Notes: generated by a model not told the origin, from the letters alone. 64,000 nucleotides of DNA from Pleurodeles waltl (GCF_031143425.1 NC_090447.1:132327106-132391105); one strand, 5' to 3'. Numbered from the stretch's first letter, positions 42,411 to 53,859 are shown. Numbers and translations: made by a program.

Positions 42411-45177
42411 CTACCCACTGGGGATGGTAGCCATGTCAGCTGTGGTGCCACTGTCCGAGCACATCGCGGGGCTGGTGGCGGTGCTTGCGGCGGTGTCTGT
42501 GGCGGCGGTGCTGGCGGTGGTGCATGTGTCACTACCTGTTGAGGGACACAGCAGGAAGTCTCCTGCAGCCTCGGACAGCTGCCCACTGGGGAAGATGCTG
42601 GGGCCTGTTGCTAAGGATGCAGACGTGCAGATGGCGGTGCAGGTGGCTCTGCAGGTGGTGGTGCTGGTGGCGGTGCAAGTGGCAGTGCTGGTTACGATGC
42701 AGGTTGGTGTAGTCGTTGACAGAAGGGGTGACAGTAGTCCCTCAGTCAGTGCCACCGTGCCCTGTCCTGACCTGCTCTTCTGCTTTTGTCCCTTCCCCCC
42801 CTTTGATGGTGCCGCAGGTGTCTTGCCACTGTCCCCTTTTGTTTTGGCGGAGCCCTTGGTGGCTGGTAGGTGCAGCTTCTCCCTCCGGAATGTGGGCACC
42901 TTCTTCACCTTGGCAGGTGGCAGAATGTCCTTGCCCTTGCAGGGTGGCACACTGGCAGCCCTGATGGGTGGTGCACTCGATGACCCCACAGCTGCTGGCA
43001 CCACTGTGCCTGGGGACTTGGTGGCTGAGGTGCTGGGCTGGGACCTGGAAAGCCTGGCCCAAGGGGAAGGACTGGGGGGAGGTGTAGGGAATAGGTCAAT
43101 GTTAGCCAGGAAAAGCTTCTTAGACACACTGGGACGGGAAGATAGAGGGGGTTTGGGAGTGGAGGAAGAGGTAGTGGTTGTAGAAGGTGTACGTTTGGTG
43201 AATTTGGGTGAAGGTGCATGGGCCGGAGGCTGTTGTGAGGTGGATGGCTGTTGGGTGGGTGTGTGCCTGCGTTTGTGAACTTTGGGAGGAGGGCTCACAG
43301 ACACACTGGGAGAGGCCACTGGGGATGTGTGCATGGTAGTGGGGGTGGTGATTGCACATGAGCGGTGTGTGTTGATGGGCGTGCCGGTGATGCAGGTACT
43401 GGCTGAGGATGTAGTGCATGCAGTTGTGAGTGGAGCTGAGACAGGGAGGGAGGAGGACGTGGAGGAGGGGGACACAGTGGAGGAAGTGGATGTTGCTGTG
43501 TCTGCATGGGGATGATGCTTGTGTGAGTGCCTGTGGGATGTGTAGTACTTATGTTTGCCATGTCCACTTTTGTGTGTTGATGAGAGTGCATGCTGGTCTG
43601 ATGTTGTGCTTGGGATAGGCTGAGGTACAGGGGATTGGGTCAGGGTGAAGGAAGTTGGAGGGGGGAGGCTGGACGCAGGGACAATCACTGTCATCAGTTC
43701 TGAGGCCAGAGCCTGAAATGCTCTCTGTTGGGCCCCTTGCCCAGAATGAATGCCCTCCAGGTATGCATTTGTTTGTTGCAAATGCCTCTCAACACCCTGG
43801 ATGGCATTCAAAATGGTAGATTGCCCAAAAGTGAGGGATCTCAGTAGATCAATAGCCTCCTCACTTAGGGCAGCAAGGCTGACTGGGGCTGAGGTGCCTG
43901 GGGCAAAGGAGATGCCCACCCTCTTGGGTGAGCGGGTACGGGACACACGCTGAGGGGCTGCTAGGAGGGTGGTACTGGTAGAGGGGGTGGCGGCTGTACC
44001 TGTTGATGTGGTGGGCACAGAGGTGCCCGCCACTGCAAGGGAGCTCCCATCAGAGGAGGATTCGCTGTCAATGGTGTATGCTCCTGTCCTCGTCGTGGAG
44101 CTCCCCTCGCCCTTCGTCCCACTGGTGGCTTCAGACTCCATAGCTTCACCCTCCAGGGCCAAGTGGGTGCAGCTCCCTCGTGCTCTGGTGTCACTGCTCC
44201 TCCGCCAGATGATGCTATTGCACGCAAGAACAGGGAGATAAAACAAAAAGGGGGGGAAAGACAGAAGAAACACATGTTCAGTGCATGCAACACCACTACT
44301 GTCGGTGGACACAACACACAGGGAGCAGCCCTATGCACTAAGCCATGCACTAACAGTTCCTAGCTAATTCACATGCCCATGGGGGACGAGGACTAAGCCC
44401 ATTTGCTGCATACCTGGAAGTCACAGGAGCCTGACTAGGTGCAGATGGCTATTACCAGTAGTGGGGTTGGGGTGCCACAGAGCCTGACTAACAAGGGACC
44501 TAGCCTAACAAGTTCGCCCTGGCCTAGGGGAACCCACAGCCCACTTTGACCACCCAGACACCTCGTAAAGCGCGCAGAGTCAGCTGAATTAGAGTGTACT
44601 CACCCCGTTGTGGCTGCTGTGATGCCCTCAAGCGCCCATCCAACTCCGGATAGGCCACCGCCAGGATCCGGTACATCAAGGGGTTCATTGTGCGATGGGC
44701 ACCCTTTCCACGTTGGGAGGCCATCCCCAGCTGGGTCTCCGCTGTCTTCTTGCTCCAGCGGAGCAGGTCCTCCCATCTTTTCCGGCAGTGGATGCTCCGT
44801 CTATAGTAGACCCCCAGGGTCCGGACGTCCTTGGCGATGGCATGCCAAATACCCTTCTTCTGGTGGGCGCTGACCTAGAGGAAAAGTGAAGTAACAATGG
44901 ATTTTACTCCCCCGTCTGGTTCTTCTTACTCATTGGCACAACTTCAAAAGAAAAACATACACTGACCATCCTCACATGCTGGCCTCAGCCCACCCCCCTG
45001 TATCTTCCATCCACCCCACTCCATACATTCATGTCCCATCCATCATGCTCACAGTGTACTCACCTGTTTGTCTGGAGGACCATACAATTGCGTGTACTGG
45101 GGGAGGACCGCATCCACCAGTTTCTCCAACTCCTCCGAAGTGAAGGCAGAGGCCCTTTCCCCAGACACTGTAGCCAT
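42411..45177 (-). CDS. Harbinger Myb/SANT-like gene 1 (Myb1), copy 2
   Basis: Exon 1 (45064-45177, 114 nt) encodes MATVSGERASAFTSEELEKL and onward to the donor GTGAGT. Exon 2 (44604-44874, 271 nt) completes the Myb/SANT-like domain (GIWHAIAKDVRTLGVYYRR, then KRWEDLLRWSKKT and QLGMASQRGKGA) and ends at GTGAGT. Both are free of stops. Exon 3 starts at 44214 after an AATAG acceptor and is open for about 600 codons: an acidic Ser-rich start, LSEEAIDLLRSLTFGQST and QGVERHLQQTNAYLEGI (likely coiled coil), then a long Pro/Ser/Thr/His-rich tail. The frame predicted by splicing (ASSGGGAVTP) differs from the long open frame, so a frameshift or a different splice is needed. Role by analogy: DNA-binding partner of transposase. 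Confidence 0.65.
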
Positions 45178-45581
45178 TGTCACTTCCAGACACAGGTCAC
45201 AGCAGCACTTGCAGTGTAGGTCCTCTCCTGTTGAAGGTCAGGTATCAAGTGAGTGAACAGTAACAAATTGGCAGCCACGTCCTTGGCGTTGCTTACCGTC
45301 ACTGCCGGCGTACATCGTCATTGGCTTCTGGGACGCATAGGGCCCAATGTTAACCAATGCTGAATTGCGCCGCAGTCTTCGACCACCAATCGCGACGGTG
45401 TACAACGCCAGCGCAGTTACCTCATTTCCCCTTGTCCCACCTTACAGGTCAGGCAGCCGCCATTTCAGGGGGGCCACATGGGATGGAAAAAAACTGTGTC
45501 ACACCTATCTAGGCTGGAATACAGACAGATAGCAGTACATTGCGTTTTCTCTACATTTTAGCAAATAACACTTTGTGATAC

Positions 45582-46741
45582 CTAAGTGTTGGATGACCCT
45601 ATGCTCGCTGTTCTCCTCGATAGGGCACGTCTGCTGGGGCAGGTGATGAGATAGCAGCATCCTCCGGTGTACAGACTGCTGGGGGACCTGTCGACAATGG
45701 AAGAGAGACATATCATTATCACATACAGACTTGATCATGCAACAGTCCTGGAACTGTGTGCCCAGTAGTAGCCAGACCTGATTTAAGCTATCCGCCATCC
45801 CACAGGAATCCCCCCTCTAGTGCAGGTTCTGTCTGTACTCCATTTCCTGGCCAGTGAGTCTTTTCAAACAACAGTGGCCATGGCATCAGGGATGTCCCAG
45901 CCAATGTTCTCTAACGTGTTGCCCAGAGTGCCCTGCTGAAACACATCCGCAGCTACATCATTTTCCCTCAGGTGGAGGATTTGCCCACAGTGAAAGGTGA
46001 CTTCTATTCCCTGGGACATATCCCCAACATCATTGGTGCCATTGATGGTACACATGTGGCATTTGTCCCCCCCCGCAGGAATGAAAAGGTGTACAGAAAC
46101 CGGAAAAGCTACCATTCGATGAATGTGCAGATGGTGTGTTTGGCAGACCAGTACATCTCCCATGTGAATGCCAAGTATCCTGGCTCTGTGCATGACGCTT
46201 ACATTTTGAGGAATAGCAGCATCCCTTATGTGATGGGGCAACTCCTGAGGCACAGTGTGTGGCTAATAGGTGAGCCCAAGGTCCCAACACAGTTGACATA
46301 GGTGTCTGGTATGGGGTTGTCCCTGAGGGTTAGTGTCTGTCTAACAGTTGTCCCTTGACATTTGCAGGTGACTCTGGTTAACCCAACCTGTCATGGCTTC
46401 TGACCCCAGTGAGGAATCCCAGGACAAGGGCAGAGGAATGCTACAGTGAGGCACATGGGCAAACTAGGAGGATTATAGAACGCACCTTCGTCCTCCTGAA
46501 GGCCAGATTCCGGTGCCTCCATCTTACAGGTGGCTCCTTATACTACTCACTGTGCCAGATAATCGTGGCCTGCTGTATGCTGCACAACCTGGCTTTGCGA
46601 CGCCAGGTGCCTTTTCTCCAGGAGGATGGGCCAGATGGTGGGCTTGTGGCAGCTGTGGAGCCTGTGGACAGTGAAGAAGAGAAGGCAGAAGAAGAAGATG
46701 TCGACAACCGAAACAACATTATCATGCAATACTTCCAGTGA
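45582..46741 (+). other. Transposase catalytic exons 2 and 3 (sub-feature)
   Basis: This interval holds all three DDE motifs, split by the 46270-46367 intron that falls inside the glycine codon before DSGYP (GT|GAC junction). The same intron occurs in copy 1 (5360-5458) and in the unrelated Harbinger at 63533-63621, so it is old. Confidence 0.8.
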
Positions 46742-47218
46742 GACACATGTAAGAAGATGTAACTGCTTCCCAAATCTCATACTTTTGTTGGAGCTAGCAT
46801 AAGTCTGTCATTTTCACTCAGTGTATGGACCCTGACTTGTTACTTTGCCTTTCCATTTCACAGAACTGGGTCACACTTTGTGACCTCTGCTATGTTTACT
46901 GCTGGCCTACAACAGTGTTACATTGGTATGTGAACAAGTACATTGTCAGAGCTATATTCCTGAGGTTTTGCAATTACACATTAGTGAAAGCACAGACAGA
47001 CTCCAGATTGTTTTGTGATTCAAGTGTGTTTATTGCTGTGCAAATAAGTGGAGGGGTGTGTGAAATGGGCTGGGGTGATGGTGGAGGAATGTCCATGGCA
47101 GAGTCCAGTCTATTAGTATCACAGGTGCATTGTCCAAGGGGGCATAGGAAGTGGAGTAATGGCAGTTCAAGGTGGACAGGGTAACACAGTGGGACAGAAG
47201 GGTGACATTTAGGGGGTC
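46742..47218. other. Convergent 3' ends of transposase and Myb2
   Basis: Non-coding spacer. A minus-strand AATAAA (47029-47034) lies about 190 bp past the Myb2 stop and is its likely polyadenylation signal. No clear plus-strand signal for the transposase. Confidence 0.5.
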
Positions 47219-48736
47219 TTATTTCCAGGCGGGGGCCTTGGCAATGTCCTCTGTCTTGTTCTTGGATCTCAGGGACCGTTTGCGGGGTGGTTCTCCTTCT
47301 GCAGGGGGTGGGGTGCTGGTGGGCTGTTGTTCCTTTGGCGGTGCCTCCTGTCCACTAGCTCCGGCAGAGGTGGAGGGCTGTTCATCATCCAGGCTAGTGT
47401 CAGGGGCCCGTTGTTGTGGCATTGTGTCCCTCCTGGTGTTGAGAAGGTCTGTCAGCATCCCTGCAATGGATTACCAGGGTGGTGTTGATGGACTTCAAGT
47501 CCTCCCTGATCCCCAGGTAGTGTTCCTCCTGCAGCCGCGAGGGTCTCCGGAAACTTGGCCAGTACCGTGTCCATGGTCTCCTGGGAATGGTGGTAAGTTC
47601 CCATGATGTTGGAGAGTGCCTCGTGGAGAGTGGGTTCCCTGGGCCTGTCCTCCCCCTTCACACAGCAGTCCTCCCAGCTTCCCTGTTATCCTGTGCCTCT
47701 GTCCCCTGAACTGTGTGCCCACTGCCACTACCCCCAGGTCCCTGATCGTCCTGTGTTAGTGGAGTTGCCTGGGTTCCCTGTAGTGGTGGACACACTGCTG
47801 ATTGACCTGTCCTGTGGACAGAGGGATGGGCCCGCTGGGTGGGTGCTGTGGTGGTGTTTCCTGAGGGGGAAGGTTCAGTGGTGGTTTGTGACTGGGTCAG
47901 GGGAACCGACTGTGCCAAGGTCCCTGATGGGCTGGGCTGGTCATCTTGATCCAGGCATGCAGAGCTGCTGTCATCACTGTGGGCCTCTTCTGTGGGGGGA
48001 CTGGATATGTCTGGCACCTCCTGTTCGGTGACATTGGGTATGGGTCCTGTTGGGGAGTGAATGCATAATATTAGTATCTGTGTGTGCCGTTTTGTGCAAT
48101 GGGTGAGTTACCCTCTACTCCTGTGCTTGCATTATTGCCGTGGCCCTTGTGTGATTGGTGATTTTGGGGCATGAGTGAGTCTCTCTACTGGACATGCTTT
48201 GGTGATGGGTATCCATGCATTGGTGTTACATGCAGGGCTTGATTTTGGGATGTGTGGGTTATGTTAGTAGGGTATCTGTGGGTTGTTGGGGTGATGGGTG
48301 TGAGGGTGAGGGTGGGAGTATGTGATGGCATGCAGGTGGGTGGGGGATATAGTAGTAAATGTTTGCCTTATCAGAGTCCAGTCCTCCTGCTACTCCTGCA
48401 AGGCCCTCAGGATGCATTATTGCCAAGACTTGCTCCTCCCATTTTGTTAGTTGTGAGGGAGGAGGTGGGTGTCCACCGCCAGTCCTGGTGTCTGAATACC
48501 ACGAAACGTACCTTCCCCCGTAGGTCGTTCCACCTCTTCCTGATGTCATCCCGTGTTCTTGGATGGTGTCCCACTGCGTTGACCCTGTCGACAATTCTCC
48601 ACCATAGCTCCATCTTCCTTGCAATGGATGTCTGCTGCACCTGTGATCCGAATAGCTGTGGCTCTACCCGGACAATTTCCTCCACCATAAGCCTGAGCTC
48701 CTCCTCAGAGAACCTGGGGTGTCTTTGAGGTGCCAT
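47219..48736 (-). pseudogene. Second Myb/SANT-like gene (Myb2) of Harbinger copy 2
   Basis: Exon 1 starts at 48736 (MAPQRHPRFSEEELRLMVEE). A full Myb/SANT-like domain follows with ELWWRIVDRVNAVG and TRDDIRKRWNDLRGKVR (residues about 7-78), unlike Myb1, whose domain is split by an intron. A frameshift near 48500 moves the frame to PPPPSQLTKWEEQVLAIMHPEGLAGVAGG. The donor position (48370-48371) reads AT instead of GT. Exon 2 begins at 48046 after a CCCAACAG acceptor, with an acidic/Ser-Pro linker (47658-48017), ALSNIMGTYHHSQETMDTVL (about 47560-47620), and a basic tail (RKRSLRSKNKTED) ending at 47219. Two more frameshifts lie in exon 2. Confidence 0.75.
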
Positions 48737-49331
48737 GATGTGGTGTGGGTGATGTGTGAGGTGCTGTCTGTTGTGATGTGTGAGGCGATGTGTTGGTGTG
48801 TGTTGTTTGAGGTACTTGGATGTTGTATAAGTGATGGCGTTGTGTGTCTGTGGATGCTGGTGTTGTGTTAGGTAGTCTCTCTCTCTGGCCCTCTTTCAGA
48901 ATTTTGGTTGTAGGGGTTTGTGGGTGATATGGGTGTGTGCTTTATATTGGATTGGGTGTGTGGTGTGTGTGTATGTGTGTCAGGTGTGTGTATTTTGAAT
49001 TGTCCAATGTAGTTGTGTTTTGTAAATGTGTGTGTATTTTGAGCTCGGCAGTGTGTACCACCAATGGTTTACCAAAGTTGTAAGACTGCCACATTGATTC
49101 GTGGGTCGTGATACTGTGGCAGTATTCCTGTTGGCGTGACGGTGTAGGTTTTGGTATCGCCACTTTATCACTGACCTTTGGTGTGGCTGACTTGTGTGGG
49201 TGTCTGGGTTGTGGCGGATTCTGAGCCGTGAGTCATAATACCTGTAGCGGAATTCCGCTGCCGCAACGGTATGTTGGCGGTCTACTGCACGGCGGAAAGC
49301 GGGAGTTACCGCCAAGGTTGTAATAAGGGCC
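48737..49331. other. TG-rich right subterminal region of Harbinger copy 2
   Basis: GT-rich tracts (48760-49030) contain no ORF of interest. On the minus strand CCAATATAAA (48941-48950) about 205 bp upstream of the Myb2 start may be its promoter. The final 30 bp are the right terminal inverted repeat. Confidence 0.5.
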
Positions 49332-50050
49332 TAAATGTGCTTCAGGAAATCTGCTTGAGCTCACGTACTACAAAAAGTGACAGTGCAATTTTAAAAGAGC
49401 ATTTACATGACTTTTCTTTCTCTAATAGCATAACTTTTGGATTTAAATTGTGCCATTCATGCCTGTGTTTCAGGTTTGAGGAATTTGCTTTTGAAGGGTT
49501 GTTCACACACACAGTGAAACCAAACGAAACTGTGCCACCCTGTTTGAACCCAGAGTGGTCTTGGATTGTTTTTGTTCCTTTTAGTTAACCCTATGCATGC
49601 AGGAAAGTTATACGTGATATAATTAATGCACTTATTTGTCTTTCTTGTGCATGATAAGTGCAACCACAGTTCTAATTGTAGTGTGTAACAGTGAAGCCAG
49701 CCCTAGTGTCACAGTACTTATTGTTATGGTACTCAGTTTGGGTTTTTGGTAATGTAGTGTTAGTAATTGTGCCAACAGTTATTATTATCCAAGAAAAGTG
49801 CTGAAGCATCGCAGTGTTCTTCTATCGCTCCCGTGCCCATGTCAAAAAGAGACATTCAGTTGCAAGGAAGCTGAGTGCACTAACTCTACTATCACTCTGT
49901 CAACAACGACCTGCCCCCCGAAGATACACAGTGCCTTGCTGGACCGGCAAGATTTGGCAGTGTTTTGTCTCTTTCTCTTCTACCCCCTTTCCTTTGGAAC
50001 ACCTTCCGGGGTTTCGGTGTCCACCAGGAAGTGCTGAGAGGTTTTCTAGG
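49332..50050. other. Right flank of Harbinger copy 2, inside the DIRS interruption
   Basis: No recognisable gene. It probably belongs to the same pre-Harbinger sequence as 40310-40865. The junction back to DIRS lies somewhere at 49.9-50.1 kb. Confidence 0.35.
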
Positions 50051-50099
50051 AGATTGGGGGGCATGCCATTGCTCCTGCAGACATCCTGCTTTTCAGGTG

Positions 50100-51500
50100 A
50101 GTAGCCCCATCTCGACAACAACTCTGGGTCTGAGTGAAATGAGGTTTCTGAAACTCCGGGGAAACATCTTCAGTGTGGCCCTGAAGAACCCAACTGTCAA
50201 AAATCAAAGTCCCCCAACCTCTATGGAACTGTAACAACCGCCCGCTCCCTCCCCCCACAGGAAAGAGAGAGAGATGTCCCAGACTAGTCAGGAAGGCTGT
50301 TTCGAGCCACCTCCATAACCAGACTGGCAAGAGACACTTCAAACTGAGAGGCTTTCCTTTGAAACCTGGAACAATTCTGTCAGAAATAAGTCCTCCTCCT
50401 TCTGTACTAATCAGGAGATCTCTTGCTGCCTTCCAAAGGCCTCTGCTTGTGACAAAAAAGGTTGGACATTCTTCTGGCTTTTAAAAGACTTTTTGAGGAT
50501 CTCCTCCAACTCATCACCAAAAAGCCTATTACCCCCCAAAGAGCACATGTAATAAACAATTCTTTTATATTGACTTCACTTCCCAACCCCAGAAGTGAAG
50601 ATGGCGTCTTACAGCTACCTAACTGACCTAACCATGGTAGAAACACGTAGGGAATCAATGGCTATATCTCAAAGAAATTTATCCTGTGGCATCATTCGAC
50701 CTATCAACTCAGAAAAATCCTTGCTCTCCTGAATAGCAGAAACAATGACCTGGAAATCCTTGACTAAGGACTGAAATGAATAAACACCATCAATCTCAGA
50801 CCGCAAGGAAAGACTGAGGCCTTCAACGCATCCTCAAACTTCTTATCCACTTGGTCATTCAAGGTCACATCCTCTGACAAAAGAGAAGGTTTCCTAGTGA
50901 GATTGGCAATCAAGAGATCCAAACTGAGGACCTGAGGAACTTCAGACTCTTCCTTAGACAAAGTATATAGCCTTACCATGAACCGAGGCACTGAACCCTG
51001 TCAAGACCTCTCCATTTATGTTGTAAAAAGGACAGAATCACAGAAATAACAGGAAGTTTAGGAACTGAAGGCCTTCCAAACTGATGAAACCATTCACCAA
51101 TAGTACATTGCTGTTCCATGTCTGCTGGAAGCTAAAGGTTGGACAACAAATATGAAACCACGGGCTCTAGGTCTTCCTCCAAAATATACTTCTCCCTAGA
51201 AGAAGCACCAGAGGGAAATCCCAGATATTCCTCGTCATAATCCAGAGAATGCCAGGACGAAGAAGGACATGAAACAGACCAAGCTGAACCAGAAGAAGAT
51301 GCAAGAGTCAGCGGTAAAGAAAGTCTTCCCTGCTGCCTATTATATGCTCCTGATACCTAATATATTCTCCTGATAGCTTCTTAACCGTATCCTTGAGACG
51401 TGCCGTAGAAACCATCGAGATACAATGTCTAATTATCCCATCTCGGACCTTCTGCAGAAGTATGTCAGGGGAAGATTGACGGCTCTTCTGAGTTTGCTTT
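50100..51500 (-). pseudogene. DIRS Gag and start of the RT region
   Basis: Minus-strand segments resemble DIRS Gag: SLDYDEEYLGFPSG then EEDLEPV (about 51160-51260), PRFMVRLYTLSKEE then LNDQVDKKFEDALKAS (50764-50991), and a basic region (50407-50658). At 50140-50240, GGSGRLLQFHRGWGTLIFDS then WVL matches the segment just before RT in DIRS pol. Frames change several times and stops are frequent. Gag packages the RNA. Confidence 0.65.
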
Positions 51501-51599
51501 CACAAGATCAACAGTATATAATGCTTGTACTTCTTAATGGAGGCCTTGATATCTAGGGAGGGAATGTCAGTACATAAAATTTTAAAATAAAAATCTTTG

Positions 51600-52456
51600 G
51601 AGAACCCAGGTAACCTGTAGCTGCTTCCTCGATTGGCTAATATTTCCTATTGTGTAAACATAGTTTCCCAATTTCAATTTAGTGCTTTCTATTATAGATA
51701 TAATAAAAAGAAACAATGAAATAATGGGGATAGCATAGCATTTGCCTCATGTAGTTGCTGTACTGCAGGTAATTGAGTCCCTGGTGTGCACCAGATAGGG
51801 ACAGTTAGTGGTGAAATTAATGACAGAAATGCTTTAAGCAAGATCATTTGAGAAAGGGCCTAACATGTAAGATTTGTAGTATGGAGGAGTCATAGCAATG
51901 TGAGACAGTATGTGGAAAGTGGATGAATGTTTGGTAAAAGGTCAGAAAGAGAGCAAAGGGATGCAATAGGTGACAGGGTCAGAGTAGTAGGTTTTAACAC
52001 TATTATATGTGTCTTAATAGTACAACTGTCACTTTACTCAATGAAATAGTGGGCAATAAAACAGATCCAAGAGGGCTCTGCCTTTACAAAGGACAGCTAA
52101 AGGAGTTGGGGAAGAAGCGGATAAAGCAAGAGAAAATCATACACTTTTAAGCAGATCCACACATTACATTACAAAGATATTGCTGTTTCATCAAGGTTCT
52201 TAGATTCCCAGATTGTAAAGTTGTTCTTTTATACAAATTAGAAAAGGATCAAAGGCATCAATAACAGGGACTGAAAAATGAGCCTGCCACCGTTTTACAT
52301 GAAAGAGAGAGAGAAAGCACTGTTCCAGGAAGTAAAACCCGAAGTCTTGATTAATTGGTTATGCTGCACTCTTAAAAAGTATTCATAGTTTATTTTGGGA
52401 AAGGTTAGGGTTAGTGGCTCAAATACTTTAAAAAAGCACTAATAATCAGAGATTTG
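51600..52456. other. Gene-free spacer between DIRS and Gypsy
   Basis: AT-rich. No ORF with family features and no terminal repeat recognised. Confidence 0.4.
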
Positions 52457-52717
52457 TGAACTGTTATCAATCACAAAGTCTCATGGAATGTAAGTAAATA
52501 CCCCTTTATTGGCAAAACATTCAAATAAATATGTTACAGGAACACAGATACCAGGAGATGATAGCCAGTCCCAACCTCTCCTCTGTCTGTGTCAACATTC
52601 CAATAAAATTGACCAATATGTCTACTACACTACTATATTATCTACCATGTCACAGCTAAAACCTCACAAGCATACAAATAAGAAACCAGACTATACCACA
52701 AATCTTCCCCATAGACA
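52457..52717 (-). repeat. 3' LTR of minus-strand Gypsy
   Basis: On the minus strand it begins TGTCTATGGGG and ends GTTCA. It shares TGGTATAGTC(T/C)GGTTTC, CCAATAAAGG and GACTT(T/C)GTGAT with the 5' LTR. AATAAA is at 52504-52509. Confidence 0.8.
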
Positions 52718-52999
52718 ATTTTTCCCACAAATAATAAATCTAACAACTCATAACATGACAAATAGATTCAATTAACAAATCTTTTTGGTAATCTCTTGTG
52801 AGAACCCCTCTTTAAAACTTTGACGAGATTTATAGTCTCCGGTAGATTCCCTTGATACCCTGTGTTTTTCTCTAAGACCATGTTCCTGTCAACATCTTTC
52901 TCAGTATCTTTGTTCAATTTTGCCACATGTGATAAACTCCACCATTGACCATTAGAAATCTGTACAGAATTATGACACACTCTTTTCACTTGAAGTGGT

Positions 53000-53720
53000 T
53001 CTCTAAACTTCGAAAAACCTTTTCTCAACAGAAAGGATCTTTAATGCAGACCTAATCACCCACTTGCACCATCGTGGCATTCAGTTTTTTCCTCTTCTCT
53101 CCAAAACGCCTACTAGCATTATCACTTTAGCCTTCTTGGACAATTTCTGCACATCATCTCCCACATCAACCACATCAGACATCCTTTCTGGAGAAAGACG
53201 TGATCTTACACTCCTTCCCCTCATTACGTCAAAAGGGATGTGTCCTGTAACAGAGTGTGGAGTAGTGTGGTAGGCCCAGGTAGTGTCCCTGATAGCTTCA
53301 ACACAATAAACTTGTGACTTCGGTGTACTTTGAATACATTCCACCAAAACTTTGTTGAATTTCTCCACTTACCCTTAAACTTAAACTTTGGACAATATAA
53401 TGGAGTACGAGCATGCTTAATTCTGTGTTTCTGAATGAAACGCATCTCTGGGCACTGAGGAAAATTTGTCACCATTGTCTGAAAGAACTTCAGGTGAAGT
53501 ACCTTCTCTGTAGAAAAAGTCCTTGAAATAATTTATAACACTTGCAGTTGTGGGTTACCCAACTCCTTTCACCTCCACCCACCATAAACAATGATCAACC
53601 ATCACAATCATACAACTCTCATCCACCATAATAAATGTCCTGCATCCTTTCACATAAGGTTGTAGTGCAGGAGTCAATACCACGTTTTTCTTGATGAATT
53701 CAAAATACTTTTGACATATA
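53000..53720 (-). pseudogene. Gypsy integrase remnant
   Basis: Minus-strand pieces: RIKHARTPLYCPKFKFKG then EKFNKVLVECIQS (53224-53475), the region around the catalytic glutamate of the core, although the expected NGxxER motif is degraded. Also DTTWAYHTTPHSVTGHIPFD then VMRGR (53081-53368), the conserved C-terminal side. The first half of the core lies between 53475 and 53720 in broken frames. Confidence 0.75.
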
Positions 53721-53859
53721 AGTGATCAAATAAAGTCAGTACACTTTTTTAAAAGATTTCTGAAAAACTCAGTCAGAGTAATTTTACACAAATATGGAAT
53801 AAAATTTGCACATCCCTAAAAAGGATCAGAGCTGATCCTGGTCTTTGGAATGAGGAGCT

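Larger units (their letters stand above)
41194..46741 (+). pseudogene. Harbinger transposase (HARBI1-like), three exons, with stops
   Basis: Exon 1 (41194-41276, 83 nt) encodes MEPELHVLLMLAFLLLYQEQ, then aspartate and five arginines, and ends at a GTGAGT donor. Exon 2 (about 45582-46269) follows after a 4.3-kb intron; its acceptor position reads TAC where copy 1 has CAG. Exon 3 (46368-46741) follows a 98-bp GT-AG intron. Catalytic residues are visible: GAIDGTHVAF, GSVHDAYILRNSSIP, and RIIERTF. It ends with an acidic tail (EEEKAEEEDVDNRN). Defects: TAG in exon 2 near 45650, TAG-TAG at 45766-45771, a TAA shortly after, a frameshift near 45925, and a TAA at the start of exon 3 (GDSG then stop). 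Confidence 0.85.
40866..49331 (+). mobile_element. Large three-gene PIF/Harbinger transposon, copy 2
   Basis: Both ends are present: GGCCCTCATTACAACCCTGG at 40866 and, inward from 49331 on the reverse strand, GGCCCTTATTACAACCTTGG. Flanks are CAA at the left and TAA at the right, compatible with a mutated 3-bp TAA duplication. The 8466-bp element carries a plus-strand transposase (41194-46741), a minus-strand Myb/SANT-like gene (Myb1) in the first transposase intron, and a second minus-strand Myb/SANT-like gene (Myb2, 47219-48736). Transposase and Myb2 have stops and frameshifts, so this copy is probably not autonomous, though Myb1 exons 1 and 2 are intact. Confidence 0.85.
35495..51600 (-). 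mobile_element. DIRS-like retrotransposon, split by nested insertions
   Basis: Minus-strand parts in order: Gag (about 51500-50400), start of the RT region (50240-50100), a foreign block (about 50050-40310), RT (40297 to about 39800), a foreign block (about 39790-39060), RT catalytic part and RNase H (39050-37690), and tyrosine recombinase (37613-36050, split by a MITE). DIRS elements use a tyrosine recombinase instead of an integrase. A terminal-type inverted repeat closes the left side (GGTAATCTTCATTACTCTGATTC at about 35500, and its complement at 35750-35778). The corresponding right end is not found. Pieces are separated by stops and frameshifts. Confidence 0.8.

Noticed and set aside
42337..43278. 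313-codon plus-strand ORF
   Set aside because: Antisense to the Myb1 exon 3 low-complexity region; Val/Ala/Gly-rich composition mirrors the Ser/Thr/Pro codons of the real frame.
45864..46253. 129-codon minus-strand ORF
   Set aside because: Antisense shadow of transposase exon 2.
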